Source: Geovibrio ferrireducens (GTDB lineage: Bacteria; Chrysiogenota; Deferribacteres; Deferribacterales; Geovibrionaceae). Taken from it: DNA of 64,000 bases. The stretch's first letter is position 1; every line of letters begins with the position of its first letter. The DNA lies in assembly GCF_026226615.1 (NCBI RefSeq), contig NZ_JAJAPB010000004.1, positions 124,001 to 188,000 of the forward strand, read 5' to 3'. Under the pieces are notes generated by a model, which worked only from the letters and a program-made list of their open reading frames with translations, ran no database searches and was not told where the DNA came from. Position numbers and translations under genes: made by a program. Shown piece after piece: positions 17,968 through 27,093 of this stretch.

Positions 17968-20085
17968 ATGTTCAAACTGAAAGCTTTCATTCTGATCGTA
18001 GCAGCACTTTTTATTTTTTCATCTGACGTTTACGCGGCACAGTACCCCATAGCGGGCAAAGTGGTCAACACAGCGGGAGAGCCTATTGAAAAAATCACAG
18101 TAAAGCTGATTAATGCCAAAGATAACTCCGTTGCTGCCTCAGCAATGACAGACAAAAACGGAAACTACACCTTCAAAAATATTATGTCCGGAACAAAGTA
18201 CTTTGTACAGACAGACAAATCCGCAGACGGCAAATACATACGCGGCGGGCTGAGAATGTCGGTGGAAGCCGGAATAAACACCGCTTCCCTCAGAAACATT
18301 CAGCTTTCCGGCAGACCGGGTGACAAGGCGGAATATGTGGGAAATAAAATCTGCATGGATTGCCATATGGACATGGATAAAAGCCACGATATGGCATCCG
18401 GTCACTCAGCATCCGCACATATGCGAATCATAATGCCCGGTCAGAAAGATGTCATTGAACCAATGAGCGGCTGGGGAGCGGATAATGATCCGCTCGGTAA
18501 AAAAACAGGCGTTTCGGCATCTCCCCCTGACGGCAGCGACAATGACCCTGTGCCGGTAACCGCATGTACCAAAAAAGGAATCAAAGGCTTCGCGTTCGGC
18601 GGAAATGGAAAGAACCCTTGTGTTACAGGTGTTTTTATACCCATAGCCGCCACAGTCGGCGGACAGGGTGATAAATACATTATGCCCGGGACAGACGAGA
18701 TGCACACGAATGTAGGAGTATTCAAACAGCACTATCTCGCCAAACTCAAGGATGTTCCGGCTACCTCCAGCTGGGAAATGTATCCTTATCCGGGCGCAGA
18801 TAAGGATTTTATAATGCTTCCGCTTTATGTGGCTCAGTCTGGAACTGATTCACCGAAATTCAAGCCCTTCCGCGCAGTACGTGCCGGCGGTGCGGCCAAA
18901 GCAGTCCAGAACGACGCTGTACAAGCCTTCCGTGCCAAAGGAACAGGCAATCTCCGGAACGCATGGGTTGATCAGGGGCAGCAGTATTCACAGGCATGTG
19001 CGGGGTGCCATGTTCTCGGCATTAAGATAAAAACCGGCGGGGAAAAAGGGGTCTACACCTCCGAATTTGACTTCCTTGAATTCGGTGTCGGCTGCGAAAA
19101 CTGTCACGGACCCGGCTCACAGCACACTGAAGATCCCGGAAAAAGCAAACACATAATCAATCCCGCAGCACTCACTGCAACTGATGAAAGAGAGATATGC
19201 GCCCGCTGCCACGGACTCGCTCTGCCCGCCAGCGCCAGCCCCGCCAATGCTCTCCTTTATCCGTGGAATGATAAATACGCAGGTTCCGTGGGTCACGGCA
19301 ACTTCATAGCCGGAATCCATAAGCTCGCTGATTTTATGCCCGGGTGGGAAAACGGAAAAGGTTTCTTCAGCTGGGACGGAGTGCACGGCAGACACCACAA
19401 GCAGCAGTCATATGAGTTTGAGCTCTCCGTACATGTAAACAACACAACCAGACCTCTGACATGCACAGCCTGTCACTCCTCGCACAGTCTCTATCAGGGA
19501 CCTGAAAACAGACGGGAAATGTCAATAGACGGAAAGGAATATAACTATCGCAACACCAAATTTAATAATAATACGGTATGCCTCGCCTGTCATGCGGAAT
19601 CAGGCAGCTTTGCATCCCTCTCCAAAAATGACATTGCCCTGCTCAGCGCAGGATACGGTCAGCCCACGTTCCTAAACGGTGATGCCAAGCCTCTCTACGA
19701 AGTCGGCGCAGCAGGAATAGGCAAGGCGCAGAACAAGACTGCCGCAGCGGTAATCAAACATATGAAGGATAAGGCAGGCATGGTCACTGCCGCCTATAAC
19801 CCTTTAGATGAGTCCAATCCTGTGGGCAGATGCCAGAGCTGTCACATGCCGAATACGGGTATGATGGGCGACTATACTTATGATGATGATAAGACGAACT
19901 CCTCAAGAGCAATGATTGAGGGAGATGTCGTGTCTCATGTGGGTGATGTGGTGTGTCCTGCCGATGTGTATTCCATGTTCAGAGGAGTGGAAGAGAAAAA
20001 GGCCGCACCTCTCACGAGATGGAGCAGTGTAATGCCAACCTCATGCGGTAAATGCCATAAAAGCAGCCGTTATTATCTTAAATAA
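17968..20085 (+). CDS. Octaheme cytochrome c with N-terminal carboxypeptidase-regulatory-like domain
   Basis: Exported multiheme cytochrome, 705 residues. A signal peptide (KLKAFILIVAALFIFSSDVYA) is followed by a beta-sandwich domain of the CarboxypepD_reg type (about 28-110). Eight CxxCH heme sites follow, from Cys129 to Cys693: CMDCH, CAGCH, CENCH, CARCH, CTACH, CLACH, CQSCH, CGKCH. Hemes 1 and 2 are separated by about 200 residues without a heme site, so that segment may be a separate functional domain. Location should be periplasmic or outer surface. The start has AGGAGG upstream. Function (respiratory reductase or electron conduit) cannot be told from sequence; the adjacent Fnr-like regulator suggests anaerobic expression. 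Confidence 0.9.
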   Translation: MFKLKAFILIVAALFIFSSDVYAAQYPIAGKVVNTAGEPIEKITVKLINAKDNSVAASAMTDKNGNYTFKNIMSGTKYFVQTDKSADGKYIRGGLRMSVEAGINTASLRNIQLSGRPGDKAEYVGNKICMDCHMDMDKSHDMASGHSASAHMRIIMPGQKDVIEPMSGWGADNDPLGKKTGVSASPPDGSDNDPVPVTACTKKGIKGFAFGGNGKNPCVTGVFIPIAATVGGQGDKYIMPGTDEMHTNVGVFKQHYLAKLKDVPATSSWEMYPYPGADKDFIMLPLYVAQSGTDSPKFKPFRAVRAGGAAKAVQNDAVQAFRAKGTGNLRNAWVDQGQQYSQACAGCHVLGIKIKTGGEKGVYTSEFDFLEFGVGCENCHGPGSQHTEDPGKSKHIINPAALTATDEREICARCHGLALPASASPANALLYPWNDKYAGSVGHGNFIAGIHKLADFMPGWENGKGFFSWDGVHGRHHKQQSYEFELSVHVNNTTRPLTCTACHSSHSLYQGPENRREMSIDGKEYNYRNTKFNNNTVCLACHAESGSFASLSKNDIALLSAGYGQPTFLNGDAKPLYEVGAAGIGKAQNKTAAAVIKHMKDKAGMVTAAYNPLDESNPVGRCQSCHMPNTGMMGDYTYDDDKTNSSRAMIEGDVVSHVGDVVCPADVYSMFRGVEEKKAAPLTRWSSVMPTSCGKCHKSSRYYLK

Positions 20086-20097
20086 AACCTAAATTTA

Positions 20098-20133
20098 CGC
20101 GCTGTCCGCCCTCCTTCGGGCAGCGCGCCTTTT
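20098..20133 (+). terminator. Terminator of the cytochrome gene
   Basis: Arms CGCGCTG (20098-20104) and CAGCGCG (20121-20127) followed by CCTTTTATT, 12 bases after the stop codon. Confidence 0.85.
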
Positions 20134-20211
20134 ATTACCTTATGCACAGTGTGATGTTAAGTATGAGATTCAGAAAGACACAGCGACGTTCACAGCTCTC
20201 TGACATAGCAA

Positions 20212-20394
20212 CTCCACGGATGGAGCTGCGCCGTGCGGAGCGAAGACCTGTCTTGCAGGGCGTGAGCGTATATACAAAATTTCCATGGAAGGCAAATTTT
20301 GGATTATCAAGACAAGACACTGCGCCGTGCGGAGCGAAGACCTGTCTTACAGGGCGTGAGCGTATATACAAAATTTCCATGGAAGGCAAATTTT
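20212..20394 (+). repeat. Hairpin-array repeat, copies B1 and B2 (tandem)
   Basis: Two units in direct tandem. A first hairpin CTCC-ACGGAT-GGAG (20212-20225) precedes core GCGCCGTGCGGAGCGAAG (20228-20245). Next come a variable hairpin at 20247-20259 and an AT-rich hairpin with loop ATGGAA (20276-20300). After a 20-base linker the core recurs at 20322-20339, with hairpins at 20341-20353 and 20370-20394. The variable stems differ by one base (GCAGG versus ACAGG), and both stay paired. The linker word AAGACAAGA also occurs between the two units at 39945-40132. Confidence 0.85.
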
Positions 20395-20404
20395 AAGCGG
20401 TAAG

Positions 20405-20662
20405 TCAGTAAAAATCTATATTCATTGAATTCCTTTTCTGCACAAACTCCGCTATGCTCTGTTTCGCTATGCGCCAGTGCCCCTTGCCATCTGTCCGTGT
20501 ATTCCAAGCAGGAAGCTCCACCCGCCAGATCCATCTTTTAACAGTAAGGGGGTTCACCTGAAGAATCTCAGCCGCCTGTGACACAGATAAAAAACCGTGC
20601 GGTATCTTCGCCAGTTCCTCTTTTATACTTTTTTCCTCCCACTCAAGCTCCCTGTACACCAT
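20405..20662 (-). CDS. Small helix-turn-helix protein (excisionase/MerR-like)
   Basis: 85-residue protein whose central segment LSVSQAAEILQVNPLTVKRWIWRVELPAW fits the winged helix-turn-helix of the excisionase/MerR-type (HTH_17) family. A charged N-terminal helix precedes it. The start ATG follows GGAGGCGG closely; GTG three bases later is an alternative. It is divergent from the XRE-type gene at 20770 across a 107-base region full of inverted repeats. It could regulate that promoter; an excisionase role is unlikely as no integrase is seen. Confidence 0.75.
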   Translation of the reverse strand: MVYRELEWEEKSIKEELAKIPHGFLSVSQAAEILQVNPLTVKRWIWRVELPAWNTRTDGKGHWRIAKQSIAEFVQKRNSMNIDFY

Positions 20663-20690
20663 CCGCCTCCATAATCACAAATAATATTTG

Positions 20691-20748
20691 TTATTACACA
20701 AATTGTGCGTAAAAATCAACAATAATTTTTTGTTATAATTTTACGCAA
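20691..20748. promoter_or_regulatory. Operator-like inverted repeats between divergent HTH genes
   Basis: CACAAATTGTG (20697-20707), then the arms TGCGTAAAA (20706-20714) and TTTTACGCA (20739-20747) with an inner AACAA/TTGTT pair. The region is AT-rich and holds the start of both genes, so it is a likely shared promoter/operator. Confidence 0.55.
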
Positions 20749-20769
20749 ATTTCATGTATCTTAATTTTT

Positions 20770-21150
20770 ATGGATTTAGCAGAAAGATTAAAAACCCTCA
20801 GAAGACATTTCAAGATTTCCCAGTCCGATATTGGAGACATACTCTCAGTGCGTCAGCAGGCTGTATCTCACTATGAAAAGTCCGGCAATATCGATGCCGC
20901 GAAGCTTGAGGTGCTGGCAGACCACTTCGGTCTGGATATAAAGTTTTTTTACGAAAAAGCGCCTCTGGAGTACTATCTCAACTCCAACAGACAGGCAGTC
21001 CGCCAGCTTTCAGCCTCCGGCGGCCCTGTTGTACCCGCAGGCTGGGACAGTCTTCTGGAACGGATAAGCCGCCTGAGCTACGCCAATATAAAAAACATAG
21101 AAAAAGTTATAGTACCTTTGGTGGAAGTCTTTGAGGGTTCAAAAGAATAA
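20770..21150 (+). CDS. XRE-family HTH regulator
   Basis: 126-residue protein with an N-terminal Cro/C1-type helix-turn-helix (LKTLRRHFKISQSDIGDIL, then VRQQAVSHYEKSG; about 6-60). A C-terminal helical region of unknown role follows. It lies 43 bases before the subtilase gene on the same strand and probably forms an operon with it. Such regulator-protease pairs often act as a controlled proteolytic switch; here that is inference. Confidence 0.85.
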   Translation: MDLAERLKTLRRHFKISQSDIGDILSVRQQAVSHYEKSGNIDAAKLEVLADHFGLDIKFFYEKAPLEYYLNSNRQAVRQLSASGGPVVPAGWDSLLERISRLSYANIKNIEKVIVPLVEVFEGSKE

Positions 21151-21193
21151 AACCCGGCCGCTTTGAAGCCGCATTTTTGCCGGAGTCCGAATA

Positions 21194-23350
21194 ATGGGGA
21201 ACATCTTCAAAAACCCCATACTATTCATGGAGTTTTCTGAAAACTTTGTAAAAACACGCCCTGCCTCCGGTGTTCCTCTTAAGCCGAGAACATCCGGGCA
21301 TCCGCCCCTGAGCAGGGGAACCATTGTCCGTATGATGGAGGAAGGGTTCGGTTTTTACAGAAATTTTGAGTACAACAGGGGTCTGCCTGTTGTGGAAAAG
21401 TTTGTGCTGCGGGAAAACTCACTGGCAAAATCCCTTCGCTACAGTTTTCTGGAAACAGCAAAAATCTCTCTCATAGGCTCAGTCGGGCAGTCAGGCTTCC
21501 TTTTCCCTGTTGCGGATGATTCCGAACTTTCGAGAATATGCACTGTGCTCCGGTTCAGCAGGAGCAAATCCCTTGAGGCGTCCCTTACCCATATTGAAAG
21601 CATCGGCGGATTTTACCCGAACGAAAAGCTGGAGCTTTCCCGCAGCTTTGTTCAGAAGGCGGTATTTGACAAATCTCCCGGCAGGCTTATACGCCTGCGA
21701 TGCTTCCCTTTCCATGACACAGCGGAAAAAGTCGCCTGTTTCCTCAATAATCTCGGTGCTTCCTCCGTGAGGGTACACCCCTTCGTAACCGATTCGGTCT
21801 TCATAGAGGCATACCTCAGCGACTACAAACCCAAACTCACCGCCATACTGAACCACAGCTATATAAGCGAGGTTTCTGAACCGGAAACTGTCGAAATAAC
21901 AGAGCATTACCTGCGCCATGAAGATCTGTTTGCAGACTGCGTAATGGAAAAATCCGCCGGCACGGCATATCCGGCTGTGGGGATAATAGATTCCGGCGTA
22001 GCGGAAAATTCCTTTCTGCGCAGGTGGGAAACCGGACGTGAGCTTTTTGTGGAGCCTGCGTTTCTGGACACAGCCCACGGAACCTTCGTAACCGGACGCG
22101 CCCTTGCCAGCGGGGAATGTTTCGGCGGCACGGAATTTCTTGATGTAACCGTTATGCCGGGACGGGCGGGTACTCCGCCGGATCTGGCACGGCTTGCAGA
22201 AATACTGCGCATTGTGATCCCCAAATACAGGAATAAGATAAAAATATGGAACCTCTCTCTGGGGACGAACATACGGGCAGGAGAGAACATCAGCCTGTTT
22301 GCCTATCTGCTGGACTGTATTCAGCGGGAGCAGGATGTGCTGTTTGTGCTGCCTGCCGGCAACTGCTTCCCTCTGCGCACATGGAGTACGGATGAACTGC
22401 AGACGGATGATTTAATCACCGTCCCCGCGGAGAGCCTGCTGGCACTCACAATAGGCTCCGTAAGTCATATGGACACCAACCTCACGCCGCTTCACAGCCC
22501 TTCCCTCTTCACACGCAGGGGCAGGGGAGCCTTCTCCTCCGTGAAGCCTGAGCTTGTGTATTACGGAGGAACCCATGAACTGAAATTCGGACGCAGCATA
22601 CCCAAAGGCGTTTTCTCGATAGGGAAGAATAATGAAATTGCGGAAGATACGGGAACAAGCCATGCAGCCCCCGTCATAGCCGGGATTGCTGCAAAGCTTT
22701 ATCAGCTTCTGGGCAGGGCGGCCAGTGTGGATGCGGTAAAAGCGCTGATTATACACAAGGCATACGGCGGTTTCGGCGACGGCATATACACAGGCTGGGG
22801 GCTGCCGGAAACACCGGAAGAGATGATGAGAACTGACGATGGCACAATTACCATAATACACACAGGAACATACGAAAAAGGCAGCCACATTGAGACCCAA
22901 CCTGTCCCCGTACCCCCGGAGATGATGCTGAACGGCCGCCTTACCGGAACAGTGCGAATCACCCTTTCCTACCGGCCTCCGGTGAGCATTAGCTTCTCAG
23001 GCTATTATACATGCATGAACCTGCGGGCATCCCTCGGCTTCTACAAAAACGGCAGATGGACAGGCCTCATAACTGACAAGGATATGAAATTCGCTCCGGA
23101 GGAGGCGAAAAGCAGGGCTGATTTTCTCTGGCTGCCGCTGAAGGACTATCAGGCCGAGCTGAACACAGCCTGTGCTTCTGACAAACTGTTCCTGAGAATA
23201 TCAGCATCAAGGCGCGATTTCTGGAAAGAGACCTCAGCCGTTCCTTATGCCGCTGTGATCTCTTTCATATGCGGCAGCAAGCAGAATTACCCCAGGTTTA
23301 AAAAAATCATGGAAGAGAACACTGACGATTTTTCATTTTTAGGGATATAA
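21194..23350 (+). CDS. Cytoplasmic subtilisin-like (S8) serine protease
   Basis: 718-residue S8-family peptidase without signal peptide or membrane segment. The catalytic triad is complete: Asp266 in GIIDSGV, His295 in AHGTFVTG and Ser489 in GTSHAAPV, with the oxyanion Asn in VLPAGN. About 250 N-terminal residues and 190 C-terminal residues flank the protease and match nothing I can name. The overall plan resembles the large intracellular subtilases found in some defence modules (for example IetS), but the AAA ATPase partner of that system is absent. GGAG lies 8 bases before the ATG. It follows an XRE regulator and precedes a receiver-domain protein. Confidence 0.88.
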   Translation: MGNIFKNPILFMEFSENFVKTRPASGVPLKPRTSGHPPLSRGTIVRMMEEGFGFYRNFEYNRGLPVVEKFVLRENSLAKSLRYSFLETAKISLIGSVGQSGFLFPVADDSELSRICTVLRFSRSKSLEASLTHIESIGGFYPNEKLELSRSFVQKAVFDKSPGRLIRLRCFPFHDTAEKVACFLNNLGASSVRVHPFVTDSVFIEAYLSDYKPKLTAILNHSYISEVSEPETVEITEHYLRHEDLFADCVMEKSAGTAYPAVGIIDSGVAENSFLRRWETGRELFVEPAFLDTAHGTFVTGRALASGECFGGTEFLDVTVMPGRAGTPPDLARLAEILRIVIPKYRNKIKIWNLSLGTNIRAGENISLFAYLLDCIQREQDVLFVLPAGNCFPLRTWSTDELQTDDLITVPAESLLALTIGSVSHMDTNLTPLHSPSLFTRRGRGAFSSVKPELVYYGGTHELKFGRSIPKGVFSIGKNNEIAEDTGTSHAAPVIAGIAAKLYQLLGRAASVDAVKALIIHKAYGGFGDGIYTGWGLPETPEEMMRTDDGTITIIHTGTYEKGSHIETQPVPVPPEMMLNGRLTGTVRITLSYRPPVSISFSGYYTCMNLRASLGFYKNGRWTGLITDKDMKFAPEEAKSRADFLWLPLKDYQAELNTACASDKLFLRISASRRDFWKETSAVPYAAVISFICGSKQNYPRFKKIMEENTDDFSFLGI

Positions 23351-23445
23351 TAGTATTAATATAAAAGACAGGGCTCTGTTGCAATATCGTTGATATATTC
23401 GTATTTCCATATTACAATTGTGAAACATATCACTTGGAGTGATGG

Positions 23446-23805
23446 ATGGTAAAAGACTTATCAAACCTGAGCATACTTTATGTCGAAGATGAATCCGTCA
23501 CAAGGATGGCGGTTACCCGTGTCCTGCAAAAGCGTGTGGGGAGTATCTACCCCGCCAAGGACGGAAAAGAGGGGCTCTCCATGTTTCTGGAGCACAGGCC
23601 GGATATGGTGCTGACAGATCTCCAGATGCCCGTTATGGACGGCTGGGAAATGATTTCGGAGATACGCAAGGTTGCTCCGTCCGTGCCCATTATTGTCATA
23701 TCCGCCTATGAGTACGACAACAGTGACTGCACCGTGAGCGATTCCATAGTCAAACCTGTTATCAAAGACACTCTCTTCGAAAAAATCGAGCACTGTTCAA
23801 AATAA
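23446..23805 (+). CDS. Single-domain response regulator
   Basis: 119-residue CheY-like receiver with no output domain. Acidic pocket residues are Glu14 and Asp15, the phospho-acceptor is Asp58 (LTDLQMPVMDG), and the conserved Lys is in IVKPV. It presumably relays a phosphoryl group or acts by protein contact; its kinase is unknown, though two orphan kinases lie at 1508 and 6602. It is separated from the subtilase by 95 bases, so co-transcription is uncertain. Confidence 0.9.
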   Translation: MVKDLSNLSILYVEDESVTRMAVTRVLQKRVGSIYPAKDGKEGLSMFLEHRPDMVLTDLQMPVMDGWEMISEIRKVAPSVPIIVISAYEYDNSDCTVSDSIVKPVIKDTLFEKIEHCSK

Positions 23806-23834
23806 AATCAGGGGGGTCTGCCCCCCCCCCTGCT
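23806..23834. terminator. Bidirectional terminator with ten-C tract
   Basis: CAGGGGGG (23809-23816) pairs with part of a ten-C run plus TG (23821-23832). On the minus strand the hairpin is followed by ATTTTATTTT; on the plus strand by TGTGTTTATT. It separates convergent genes. The C10 tract could vary in length by slippage. Confidence 0.75.
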
Positions 23835-23838
23835 GTGT

Positions 23839-25230
23839 TTATTCCTTCGGCGTAACCATCTCTTCCGGTATAACGTACTTATCAAACTCCTCTGCGGTCA
23901 GAAGACCAAGCTTAACAGCTGTTTCTTTCAGAGTTGAGTTCTCCTTATAAGCAGTTTTTGCGATCTTAGCCGCGTTCTCATACCCTATGTACGGATTAAG
24001 GGCGGTCACAAGCATCAGCGAGTTTTTCAGATAGCTGTCTATAACCCCTTTATTAGCCTCTATCCCCACAGCGCAATGCTCGTTGAAGGAGTCCATACTG
24101 TCCGCAAGCAGCCTCACAGACTGGAGGAAGTTATAAATTATCACAGGTTTGAATACATTAAGCTCAAAGTTCCCCTGACTTGCGCCGAAGGCTATGGCAG
24201 CATCATTACCGAATACCTGGCACGCAACCATAGTCACTGCTTCCGACTGAGTGGGGTTCACCTTGCCGGGCATTATTGAGCTTCCCGGCTCGTTTTCGGG
24301 TATTGTCAGTTCTCCGATTCCGCATCTGGGGCCGGAGGCAAGCCAGCGGATGTCATTCGCTATCTTCATGAGGTTTGCAGCCAGAGACTTTGCCGCACCG
24401 CTGGCATAAACAAGGGCATCGTGGGATGTGAGCGCCTGAAACTTGTTCGGTGCGGAGACGAAGCGCCTTCCCGTGAATGAGCTTATCTCCTCGGATGCCA
24501 TCACGCCGAGTTTCGGGTGAGCATTGATCCCTGTTCCCACCGCTGTTCCGCCTATCGCAAGCTCACGGACATATTCCAGCGAACGCTCAATCTGCGTGTA
24601 GTTGGTTTCAAGCATGGCCACATAACCGCTGAACTCCTGCCCAAGGGTGAGAGGTGTAGCGTCCTGAAGGTGGGTACGGCCGATTTTCACAATCCCCGCG
24701 AATTCATCCCTCTTCTTCGCCAGAGTCTCTGTCAGCCGTCTGACAGCAGGAAGAAGCAGATCCTCAACCTCAGCAACCGCAGCAATGTGCATGGCTGTGG
24801 GGAAGGTATCATTGGAACTCTGGGACATGTTTACATGGTCATTGGGGTGGATCAGCCTTTTAGTGCGGAAATCGCCGCCGAGGATCTCCGTTGCCCTGCT
24901 GGCTATGACTTCGTTAAGATTCATATTCGTCTGTGTTCCGCTGCCTGTCTGCCATACAGCAAGGGGGAACTGGTCTGCGAGCTTTCCTTCCAGTATTTCA
25001 TCGCAGGTTTTAACAATCGCCATTGTTTTTTCATCATCCAGCTTGCCCAGCTTGTTGTTCACCACTGCCAGAGATCTTTTCAGAACAGCGAAAGCCTTTA
25101 TAAGTTCCGCGGGCATCTTTTCCGTGCCTATACGGAAATTCTGAAGGCTTCTCTGAGTCTGCGCTGCCCAGTAATTTTCATTGGCAACTTTGATTTCTCC
25201 CATTGTATCTTTTTCGATTCTGAAGCTCAT
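23839..25230 (-). CDS. fumC: Fumarate hydratase, class II
   Basis: Oxygen-stable, cluster-free fumarase, 463 residues. The fumarase/aspartase signature [11 protein letters not shown] is present, as are [14 protein letters not shown] and [16 protein letters not shown]. The true start is ATG 25230 ([12 protein letters not shown]), preceded by GGAGG; the longer frame has no support. It is divergent from the class I fumarase genes at 25510, so the cell has two unrelated enzymes for the same step within 3 kb. Confidence 0.97.
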   Translation of the reverse strand: MSFRIEKDTMGEIKVANENYWAAQTQRSLQNFRIGTEKMPAELIKAFAVLKRSLAVVNNKLGKLDDEKTMAIVKTCDEILEGKLADQFPLAVWQTGSGTQTNMNLNEVIASRATEILGGDFRTKRLIHPNDHVNMSQSSNDTFPTAMHIAAVAEVEDLLLPAVRRLTETLAKKRDEFAGIVKIGRTHLQDATPLTLGQEFSGYVAMLETNYTQIERSLEYVRELAIGGTAVGTGINAHPKLGVMASEEISSFTGRRFVSAPNKFQALTSHDALVYASGAAKSLAANLMKIANDIRWLASGPRCGIGELTIPENEPGSSIMPGKVNPTQSEAVTMVACQVFGNDAAIAFGASQGNFELNVFKPVIIYNFLQSVRLLADSMDSFNEHCAVGIEANKGVIDSYLKNSLMLVTALNPYIGYENAAKIAKTAYKENSTLKETAVKLGLLTAEEFDKYVIPEEMVTPKE

Positions 25231-25509
25231 TGTTTTCCTCCGATGTTTTATTATAAAAAATCTGATACCTGTTTCCGCATAAAACAATACTTATCTGCCA
25301 TACATGAATTTTATCACACTTAGTTTCCTCTAACACAATAAAAAGCATTGTTTTAAAAGCTTGTATGCGCTTTATGAGCACTATGTTTATAATATAAATT
25401 AATACCTGATTAAAGCCGTTCTTGAAATATAACATTTTTTGGGTTACATATGAGTATAAGCGCAAAATAATGCTATTAATTTTTTCAATAGCTAAATAAT
25501 GAGGTGGCT

Positions 25510-26376
25510 ATGGAACTTAAAAACGCTATGCTGGAACTGCTCCGCAGAGCCTCCACTGACCTTGCACCGGATGTGGAGAAAGCGATCAGGCAGGCCTACA
25601 AAAATGAGGACGAGGGAACATCCGCGAAAAACGTTTTCGGCACTATCGTCGAAAACATCGAACTGGCAAGGGAAGCATCCACGCCCCTCTGTCAGGACAC
25701 GGGTTCGATAATCTGTTATGTTGACTTTCCCATTGGCGAAAGCGAAAAGAAATACCGTGAGGCTCTTGAGTGGGCAGCAATTGAGGCTACCAAGCTTCAG
25801 TACCTCCGCCCCAATGCGGTTGATCCCATCACAGGCAAAAACACAGGCAACAACATCGGCATAAACGCCCCCTACATGCACTTTCACCAGTGGGACAAAC
25901 CAGAAGTAAGAGTGAGAGTAATGCTCAAAGGCGGCGGCTCCGAAAACGTGGGCGCTCAGTACAGGCTGCCGGATGCTGCGCTTAAAGCAGGCCGCGACCT
26001 TAAAGGCGTTCGCAAAGTAATCATCGACGCAGTTCACAAAGCACAAGGCTACGGCTGCGCACCCGGAATAATCGGTGTCGGAATCGGCGGCGACAGGGTG
26101 ACAAGCTATGCCCTCTCAAAAGAACAGTTTTTCCGCACACTCGGCGAAAAGAGCGATAACCCCGAACTCGCCAAGCTTGAGGAAGGCCTCCTTGAGGATC
26201 TGAATAAGCTGAAAATCGGCCCCATGGGCTTCGGCGGCAAAACAACGGTTCTCGGAGTAAACATAGGCCTTCAGCACAGACACCCCGCCACCTACTACGT
26301 TGCAATATCATACACCTGTTGGGCTTACCGCAGGAAAACCATGATTATCAAAGGAAGCGAGGTGAGCTATGATTAA
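25510..26376 (+). CDS. Class I fumarase / tartrate dehydratase-type hydro-lyase, alpha subunit
   Basis: 288-residue N-terminal subunit of a two-subunit [4Fe-4S] hydro-lyase. Three cluster Cys candidates are in PLCQDTGS, GYGCAPGIIG and SYTCWAYRR. ATG 25510 is preferred because GAGG lies 5 bases upstream; a GTG two codons earlier overlaps that site. The beta subunit gene overlaps its end by 8 bases. Fumarate hydration is favoured over tartrate by the surrounding TCA genes. The enzyme should be oxygen-labile. Confidence 0.93.
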   Translation: MELKNAMLELLRRASTDLAPDVEKAIRQAYKNEDEGTSAKNVFGTIVENIELAREASTPLCQDTGSIICYVDFPIGESEKKYREALEWAAIEATKLQYLRPNAVDPITGKNTGNNIGINAPYMHFHQWDKPEVRVRVMLKGGGSENVGAQYRLPDAALKAGRDLKGVRKVIIDAVHKAQGYGCAPGIIGVGIGGDRVTSYALSKEQFFRTLGEKSDNPELAKLEEGLLEDLNKLKIGPMGFGGKTTVLGVNIGLQHRHPATYYVAISYTCWAYRRKTMIIKGSEVSYD

Positions 26377-26950
26377 GCTGAAAACTCCTATTTCTGAGGA
26401 AACGGCAAGAAGCCTCAAAGTCGGCGATGAGGTTCTTCTCACCGGAACAATAGTTACAGCAAGAGACGCCGCACACAAACTCATGGTTGAGGAAAGACCC
26501 GATTTCATAAGAGAGCATCTTTTCGGCTCCGTTATCTATCACTGCGGCCCTGTTGTGAAAAAAGATGAGAAAGGCAGCTACTCATTCGTAGCGGCAGGTC
26601 CCACCACTTCTTCAAGGGAAGAGCCTTATCAGGCTGATGTTATAGAGGAATACAAAGTCCGCGCCGTAATAGGCAAGGGCGGTATGGGCCCCAAAACAGC
26701 AGACGGCCTCAAAAAAACAGGCGCTGTTTATCTCCACGCAGTGGGCGGCGCGGGTTCTCTTATCGCTAAGAAAGTTACCAGCGTTGACACTGTTTACAAA
26801 CTTGAGGAATTCGGAACACCTGAGGCCTTCTGGGTTATTCAGGTTGAGGACTTCCCCTGCGTTGTGACTATGGACTCCCATGGCGGCAGCCTCCACAAAG
26901 ACATTATGGAAATGTCCGGCAGCATAGCCAAAGAACTCATGGAAAAATAA
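26369..26950 (+). CDS. Class I fumarase-type hydro-lyase, beta subunit
   Basis: 193-residue C-terminal (swivel) subunit. Family segments GDEVLLTGTIVTARDAAHK, IYHCGPVV, AAGPTTSSR and AVGGAGSLIAK are visible. The overlap with the alpha gene implies coupled translation and 1:1 assembly. A strong terminator follows at 26973. Confidence 0.93.
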   Translation: MIKLKTPISEETARSLKVGDEVLLTGTIVTARDAAHKLMVEERPDFIREHLFGSVIYHCGPVVKKDEKGSYSFVAAGPTTSSREEPYQADVIEEYKVRAVIGKGGMGPKTADGLKKTGAVYLHAVGGAGSLIAKKVTSVDTVYKLEEFGTPEAFWVIQVEDFPCVVTMDSHGGSLHKDIMEMSGSIAKELMEK

Positions 26951-26972
26951 AAATCAGCGGAAGATATACTGC

Positions 26973-27010
26973 AAAGCCCTGCTTAAGTTTACCTGAGCAG
27001 GGCTTTTTTT
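26973..27010 (+). terminator. Terminator of the class I fumarase operon
   Basis: AAAGCCCTGCT (26973-26983) pairs with AGCAGGGCTTT (ending about 27006) and continues into an eight-T run. Confidence 0.95.
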
Positions 27011-27014
27011 ACGG

Positions 27015-27046
27015 AAAAAACGGGTTCTTCATAATGAAAGAACCCG
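27015..27046 (-). terminator. Terminator of the membrane protein gene at 27094
   Basis: On the minus strand CGGGTTCTT (27046-27038) pairs with AAGAACCCG (27029-27021), followed by six Ts. It lies just downstream of the stop at 27094. Confidence 0.85.
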
Positions 27047-27093
27047 CCAATCCTTTGTCTGGTTATACCTATAACCGTATGATAACTGACGGC

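Noticed and set aside
20405-23350. Prophage or integrative element around the HTH genes
   Set aside because: No integrase, attachment site, tRNA junction or phage structural gene was seen.
24517-25323. 268-residue plus-strand open frame
   Set aside because: Antisense shadow of fumC.
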